Source of the DNA: JACJXF01 sp038316435
GTDB lineage: Bacteria; Bacteroidota; Bacteroidia; Bacteroidales; GCA-2748055
Direction: 5' to 3'
NCBI GenBank assembly: GCA_038316435.1
Contig: JBBQAQ010000002.1
Span: forward strand, 110,591-174,590
DNA: 64,000 nt
The notes under the pieces were generated by a model. That model was not told the origin of the DNA and did not search any database. It saw only the letters and a program-made list of their open reading frames with translations. The position numbers were made by a program, and so were the translations under genes. This document shows, one piece after another, positions 60,396-64,000 of the stretch; within the stretch, counting starts at the first letter, position 1; every line of letters begins with the position of its first letter.

Positions 60396-61160
60396 TTACC
60401 TCGTAAAAACCCACTCGTTCTCCCTACTCACTCTCTCATTAAAATAATACCCTTCCTCATCGAAATGCTTGAGGTCTTCGGCTTTATCAATGCGGTTTTT
60501 GATAATGAAACGTGTAATAAGCCCCCTCGCTTTCTTTCCGTAAATCGTTATAAACTGAAGTTTCCCGTTTCTCTCTTCTTTGAAGGTGCAACTTAAAATC
60601 CGGGCATTTATTTTATTTATCTTAAGTGCCTTAAAGTACTCAGTGGATGCTAGGTTCAGCAACACCTTTTCTTTATGCGATTCAAGCTCACGATTGATAG
60701 CCATTGTAATTTTCTCTCCCCAGAATCCATAAAGATCTTTCTTCTTTCCAATAGTTAATTTCGTACCCATTTCAATCCTGTAAGCTTGTATAATATCCAA
60801 TGGCCTGAGCAGCCCATATAGACCAGACAATATCCGTAAATGATCCTGTGAATAGCTTAACTCTTTCGTTGTAAGACTGGAAGCTTTAAGTCCATTGTAA
60901 ACTTCCCCGTTAAACATAAGTATTGCAGGCCAGGAATTTTCCGGACTGAAAGGTAATGACCACTTAATATACCTACCAGCATTGAGTTCTGCGAGTGCGG
61001 GATTAATATCCATTAATTTCATCAACTTTTGTGGAGAGTACTTTTTCAGAGTGTTAACAAGGGATTCAGCCTCAGGCAGAAACTCAGGAATAGTATTAAC
61101 GGGCACCTCCAAATTGATATTTTCCTTTAATGTTTTAGCGGGAGAGATTAGAGTAAGCAT
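60396..61160 (-). CDS. yaaA: Peroxide stress protein YaaA family
   Basis: A 254-residue single-domain protein, full length for the family. Start MLTLISPAKTLKE, then AGRYIKWSLPFSPENSWPAILMFNGEVYNGL, LRILSGLYGLLRPLDIIQAYRIEMGT, NLASTEYFKAL and the end FDEEGYYFNERVSRENEWVFTR are diagnostic. In E. coli YaaA limits DNA and protein damage after hydrogen peroxide by lowering free iron, and binds DNA. It stands alone between mutS2 and the hydrolase pair, which runs in the other direction. Confidence 0.95.
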   Translation of the reverse strand: MLTLISPAKTLKENINLEVPVNTIPEFLPEAESLVNTLKKYSPQKLMKLMDINPALAELNAGRYIKWSLPFSPENSWPAILMFNGEVYNGLKASSLTTKELSYSQDHLRILSGLYGLLRPLDIIQAYRIEMGTKLTIGKKKDLYGFWGEKITMAINRELESHKEKVLLNLASTEYFKALKINKINARILSCTFKEERNGKLQFITIYGKKARGLITRFIIKNRIDKAEDLKHFDEEGYYFNERVSRENEWVFTR

Positions 61161-61342
61161 AAACTATAAATTCCTTTACGATGCATTGAATAACAAAGTA
61201 AATGATATTTTGCTGAATGAAACGTACATTGAACCTCATAATTCACTTTCGAATTTCCGTGAATAATAAATATACGAGCAATGTGTTTTTCTCGAGAATG
61301 AACTGTTAACTCATATAGGGCTCTTTACAATACCCAGATTTC

Positions 61343-61372
61343 TTGGTAATATCTCTATTTTTTTTACTTTTG
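61343..61372 (+). promoter_or_regulatory. Promoter of the glycoside hydrolase pair
   Basis: TTG at 61343-61345 and TACTTTTG at 61365-61372 are 19 bases apart, a full match to the Bacteroidota -33/-7 arrangement. The ATG at 61402 is 29 bases downstream of the -7 box. Confidence 0.72.
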
Positions 61373-61401
61373 TTAACCCTCTGTCTAAACTAAAAACTAC
61401 C

Positions 61402-62715
61402 ATGAACAGTAAACCTCATATTTTCTATATTCTTTATTTTTTTGTTGCAACTACAGTACTTTCAGCACAAGAAACAGTCGCAGTAAAAATCTTTCCTGAA
61501 ATCCCCCGACAAAAAATTGAATCCATTGGAGGTAATTACTGCATGGCCCGTTTTTCAAATAATGCTTGGGATGCTATTGGTGCCGAGACACTCAAACAGT
61601 TCAGACCTGCAAAAGTAAGGGTTGCTTTGCCTATGACTTTTCGCAAGCTGGAATATTCGAAATTCAAGGGAATCCTTATAACTGAACAGCCATTGGTCAT
61701 TAGTCTTTTTGAATCGATGAAACGCATGAAAGAGGAATTCGGCGTGAAATCCTTTACCGTTTCTGTTTGGGATGTACCGAGCGATTTGGTTCAATATCCA
61801 GATAAACGTTCACAAAGAGTTGTTAAACCCGAAGCTTATGATGAGATTTTGGATATGCTGGTAGCTTTTTTAGATAAAGCCAAAAAAGATTATGGCATTG
61901 ATGTAGATTATTTTTCATTCAACGAATCTGATGGTGGCTGGCAGGTTATTTTCACACCTCAGCAAACCATTGCATTCATTAAAAAAGCCATGGTTCGCTT
62001 CGACGAGGCTGGACTTAAAACAAAATTTCTACTTGCAGATACCGCACAAACAATAGGAACTGTGGAATTTGCAACCATGATTATGGCTGATTCATCCATC
62101 TGGAAACAGCTTGGACCGCTTTCTTTTCACGTTTGGTGGTCTGAAAAAATCCTGGATTCGGAATTTGAACGCATTGCCGCACTTGGAAAAGCATTAAACA
62201 AGCCTGTTTGGTGCTGCGAACTTGGATTCGATGCCGAAGCACATAAAATTAAAGGCATGTTCCAAACATGGGATTATGCATTACGGTTCGCAAAAATTTC
62301 ACATCGGATGATGAAATATGCTGAAGTTGAAGTTTCAATGTACTGGACCTGGCAAAACGATTATGCCGTGATGTCAACCGATCTGAAGACAATGTACCCA
62401 TCCTATTATATCACTCGCCATCAGGTAGATTACCTGAATACCGGTACACAAATTGTGCATTCACTAAGCTCAGACAAGGAAATTCTTTCTATCAGCGGGA
62501 TTCATGAGAACGGTACAAAAATTTTACAGCTCATAAATCTGAAAAAAGAACCTGTTACCGTTGAGATAGAAGGTTGGGAAAGTCCTTCGATTGACATGGT
62601 TACAACCACAGAAACAGAAAACTGGCTCATGCAAAAAAACGTTAGCAGCACAAAAAAATCCCGCTCAATAATTAAGCTGGAATCTGAATCAGTTAACACA
62701 TTAATATTAAACTAA
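61402..62715 (+). CDS. Secreted glycoside hydrolase, clan GH-A-like (GH30-type candidate)
   Basis: A 437-residue secreted protein with signal peptide (KPHIFYILYFFVATTVLSAQ). The body reads as a (beta/alpha)8 barrel with a C-terminal beta domain. The acid/base candidate is Glu175 in YFSFNESDGGW (Asn-Glu pair at strand 4) and the nucleophile candidate Glu273 in VWCCELGFDAEA (strand 7), the clan GH-A pattern. The early IESIGGNYC block recalls the GH30 start. It is two bases from the GH26 gene, so both act on one substrate, probably a mannose-containing hemicellulose. Family assignment within the clan is uncertain. Confidence 0.8.
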   Translation: MNSKPHIFYILYFFVATTVLSAQETVAVKIFPEIPRQKIESIGGNYCMARFSNNAWDAIGAETLKQFRPAKVRVALPMTFRKLEYSKFKGILITEQPLVISLFESMKRMKEEFGVKSFTVSVWDVPSDLVQYPDKRSQRVVKPEAYDEILDMLVAFLDKAKKDYGIDVDYFSFNESDGGWQVIFTPQQTIAFIKKAMVRFDEAGLKTKFLLADTAQTIGTVEFATMIMADSSIWKQLGPLSFHVWWSEKILDSEFERIAALGKALNKPVWCCELGFDAEAHKIKGMFQTWDYALRFAKISHRMMKYAEVEVSMYWTWQNDYAVMSTDLKTMYPSYYITRHQVDYLNTGTQIVHSLSSDKEILSISGIHENGTKILQLINLKKEPVTVEIEGWESPSIDMVTTTETENWLMQKNVSSTKKSRSIIKLESESVNTLILN

Positions 62716-62717
62716 TT

Positions 62718-63806
62718 ATGAAATCCTTATTGCTTTACTTATTACTTGTAGCATCTTGTCTGATGCATGCCTGCGCTCAGAAACCAGCCGATTCACAAGC
62801 AACACCAGCAACCGTTAAACTCCTTCAGAAGCTGGCACTAAGAATTGATAAAGGAATAATGATAGGACATCAGGATGATTTGGTTTACGGGCATTCATGG
62901 AACTCTCAGGGGATTTCCGACGTTAAGCAGAGCTGTGGAGATTTTCCGGCAGTTTTCGGATGGGAACTCGGAGATATTGAATTCGGAAATGCGGTAAGTC
63001 TGGATGCGGTTCCATTCGACGACATAAGAAAAAACGTGCAATGGGTTAATTCTCAAGGTGGATTGAACACTTTCAGCTGGCATTGTAACAATTTGCTTAC
63101 CGGATCAAACGCTTGGGATGTATCAACAGATCAAGTGGTTAAGAGTGTTTTACCCGGAGGTGAGAAAAATGAGCTTTTTGTAACATCTTTGGATCGACTT
63201 GCTTCATTTTTTAATTCTCTGAAAGATGAAAAAGGAGAAGCTATTCCTATAGTTTTCAGGCCGTGGCACGAACACACAGGCAGTTGGTTCTGGTGGGGAC
63301 AAAAACTTTGTACCACAGATGAGTATGTTGCTTTGTGGAAATACACCGTAAGTGGACTTAAGGAACGTGGAGTGCACAATATTCTTTACGCGTATTCTTC
63401 AGCTAGTGGTTTTAAGGATACAAGTCAATATCTGGAACGCTATCCTGGTGATGAAATTGCCGATATCATTGGTTTCGATGAATACCAAAATGGTTTAAAA
63501 GGAAAAGAAAACTACATGAAATCTGTTGCAAGCGGAATGAGCATTGTCATGCAAATAGCCAAAGAACGAAAGAAAATTGCAATTTTAGCTGAAACCGGCT
63601 GTGAATCTGTTCCTGATTCATTATGGTGGACAGAAACTTTATGGCCGGTAATCAAAGATTATCCAATTGCATATGTTTTGATGTGGAGAAATGCACACGA
63701 CAAGCCAAATCATTTTTACATTTCATACCCCGGACATCCTAGCGAGCCTGATTTCAAAGTGTTTGCCGGATATGAAAGAACTTTATTTTTAAACGACCTG
63801 AAATAA
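62718..63806 (+). CDS. GH26 beta-mannanase, lipoprotein
   Basis: A 362-residue GH26 enzyme that cleaves beta-1,4-mannan. Lipoprotein signal with Cys14 in LLLVASC (or Cys19), so membrane-anchored. GH26 landmarks: KGIMIGHQDDLVYG near the start, FSWHCNNLLTG, acid/base Glu185 in FRPWHEHTGSWFWWG, and nucleophile Glu292 in AILAETGCE. YVLMWRNAHDKPNHFYISYP ends the barrel. It follows the GH-A-like gene by two bases. No SusC/SusD pair is next to it in the window, so the full utilisation locus, if any, lies to the right. Confidence 0.93.
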   Translation: MKSLLLYLLLVASCLMHACAQKPADSQATPATVKLLQKLALRIDKGIMIGHQDDLVYGHSWNSQGISDVKQSCGDFPAVFGWELGDIEFGNAVSLDAVPFDDIRKNVQWVNSQGGLNTFSWHCNNLLTGSNAWDVSTDQVVKSVLPGGEKNELFVTSLDRLASFFNSLKDEKGEAIPIVFRPWHEHTGSWFWWGQKLCTTDEYVALWKYTVSGLKERGVHNILYAYSSASGFKDTSQYLERYPGDEIADIIGFDEYQNGLKGKENYMKSVASGMSIVMQIAKERKKIAILAETGCESVPDSLWWTETLWPVIKDYPIAYVLMWRNAHDKPNHFYISYPGHPSEPDFKVFAGYERTLFLNDLK

Positions 63807-63858
63807 ATTTGTGTAAATATAAATTCACAAGTATTCTCATAATTAACTATTTATAAAA

Positions 63859-63926
63859 CAATGTCGTTGACTTAAGAAATTTTCCGATTCTAAAAAATGC
63901 CCCACCCCAACCTCCCGAGTTCGGGA
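63859..63926. repeat. Second copy of the palindromic repeat (truncated or rearranged)
   Basis: 63859-63926 is identical over 68 bases to 2155-2222. After that the sequences diverge: here it continues into CTCTCCCCCAAGTTGGAGGG instead of completing the hairpin, and the right terminal repeat is not seen before the window ends. The remaining bases (63927-64000) hold no gene. Confidence 0.85.
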
Positions 63927-64000
63927 CAGGCTCTCCCCCAAGTTGGAGGGGCAAGTCTGACTTAAATATGAAGATAAAATTAGAAAAGGGAAGAATATTA

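Noticed and set aside
1..64000. CRISPR arrays, tRNA or rRNA genes, integrases, transposases and phage genes
   Set aside because: None seen: no regularly spaced repeats, no cloverleaf-like sequence with CCA-type ends, and no recognisable recombinase among the translations. Visual reading could miss a diverged tRNA; a tRNAscan run would settle it.

Overview
The window looks like chromosomal DNA of an AT-rich, free-living, plant-polysaccharide-using member of the Bacteroidota. Supporting signs are several promoter-like TAnnTTTG boxes with TTG about 19-21 bases upstream, a class II HMG-CoA reductase mevalonate pathway, NUDIX-type sugar regulation, a pyrophosphate-type phosphofructokinase, a TPR/outer-membrane-barrel gene pair and short intergenic palindromic repeats. 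I found no rRNA, tRNA, CRISPR array, integrase, transposase or phage gene.

Layout. (1) 1-2942: a hybrid PAS sensor kinase cut by the left edge, a 124-bp palindromic repeat and a small lipoprotein. (2) 3014-14204, all on the minus strand: leucine-type carboxylation genes (carboxyltransferase, hydratase, biotin carboxylase, acyl-CoA dehydrogenase) run directly into HMG-CoA reductase, two GHMP kinases, diphosphomevalonate decarboxylase and a UbiA prenyltransferase. Read in order, the enzymes lead from a branched acyl-CoA to HMG-CoA and on to isopentenyl diphosphate. (3) 14524-15539: a His-rich small protein and a secreted protein facing each other across a terminator. (4) 16029-31256: a hexuronate locus divergent around a LacI-type regulator. 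The right arm holds tagaturonate epimerase, uronate isomerase, a broken kduI/eda fusion and an ExuT-like transporter. The left arm holds an SDR mannonate oxidoreductase, a PPi-type phosphofructokinase, a HAD hydrolase, a LarA-family epimerase, PdxB, 6-phosphogluconate dehydrogenase and a sialate O-acetylesterase. (5) 31465-39468: a PAS histidine kinase, then a xylose regulon (NUDIX regulator with an overlapping promoter and operator, xylulokinase, xylose isomerase, sugar symporter). (6) 40003-49703: an orphan HlyD-type protein, gyrB, an outer-membrane barrel, a 1020-residue TPR protein and an FtsE-like ATPase. (7) 49710-60288: mutS2 followed by a tight run of polysaccharide deacetylases, FemAB/GNAT-like transferases, a stand-alone adenylation enzyme and an acyl carrier protein, interrupted by a decayed GH67 alpha-glucuronidase. 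(8) 60396-63806: yaaA, a clan GH-A-like hydrolase and a GH26 mannanase; then a second copy of the repeat from the left end.

Two systems stand out. The first is the hexuronate locus. The usual downstream route (mannonate dehydratase, KDG kinase, KDPG aldolase) is absent, and only a kduI/eda scar remains. A nickel-racemase-family protein of the kind able to interconvert mannonate and gluconate, and 6-phosphogluconate dehydrogenase, are present instead. This suggests uronates may enter the oxidative pentose phosphate pathway by way of gluconate. The second is the continuous leucine-to-mevalonate gene run without HMG-CoA lyase or synthase, which suggests leucine carbon may be used directly for isoprenoids. 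Both are inferences from gene content and need biochemical or comparative support.
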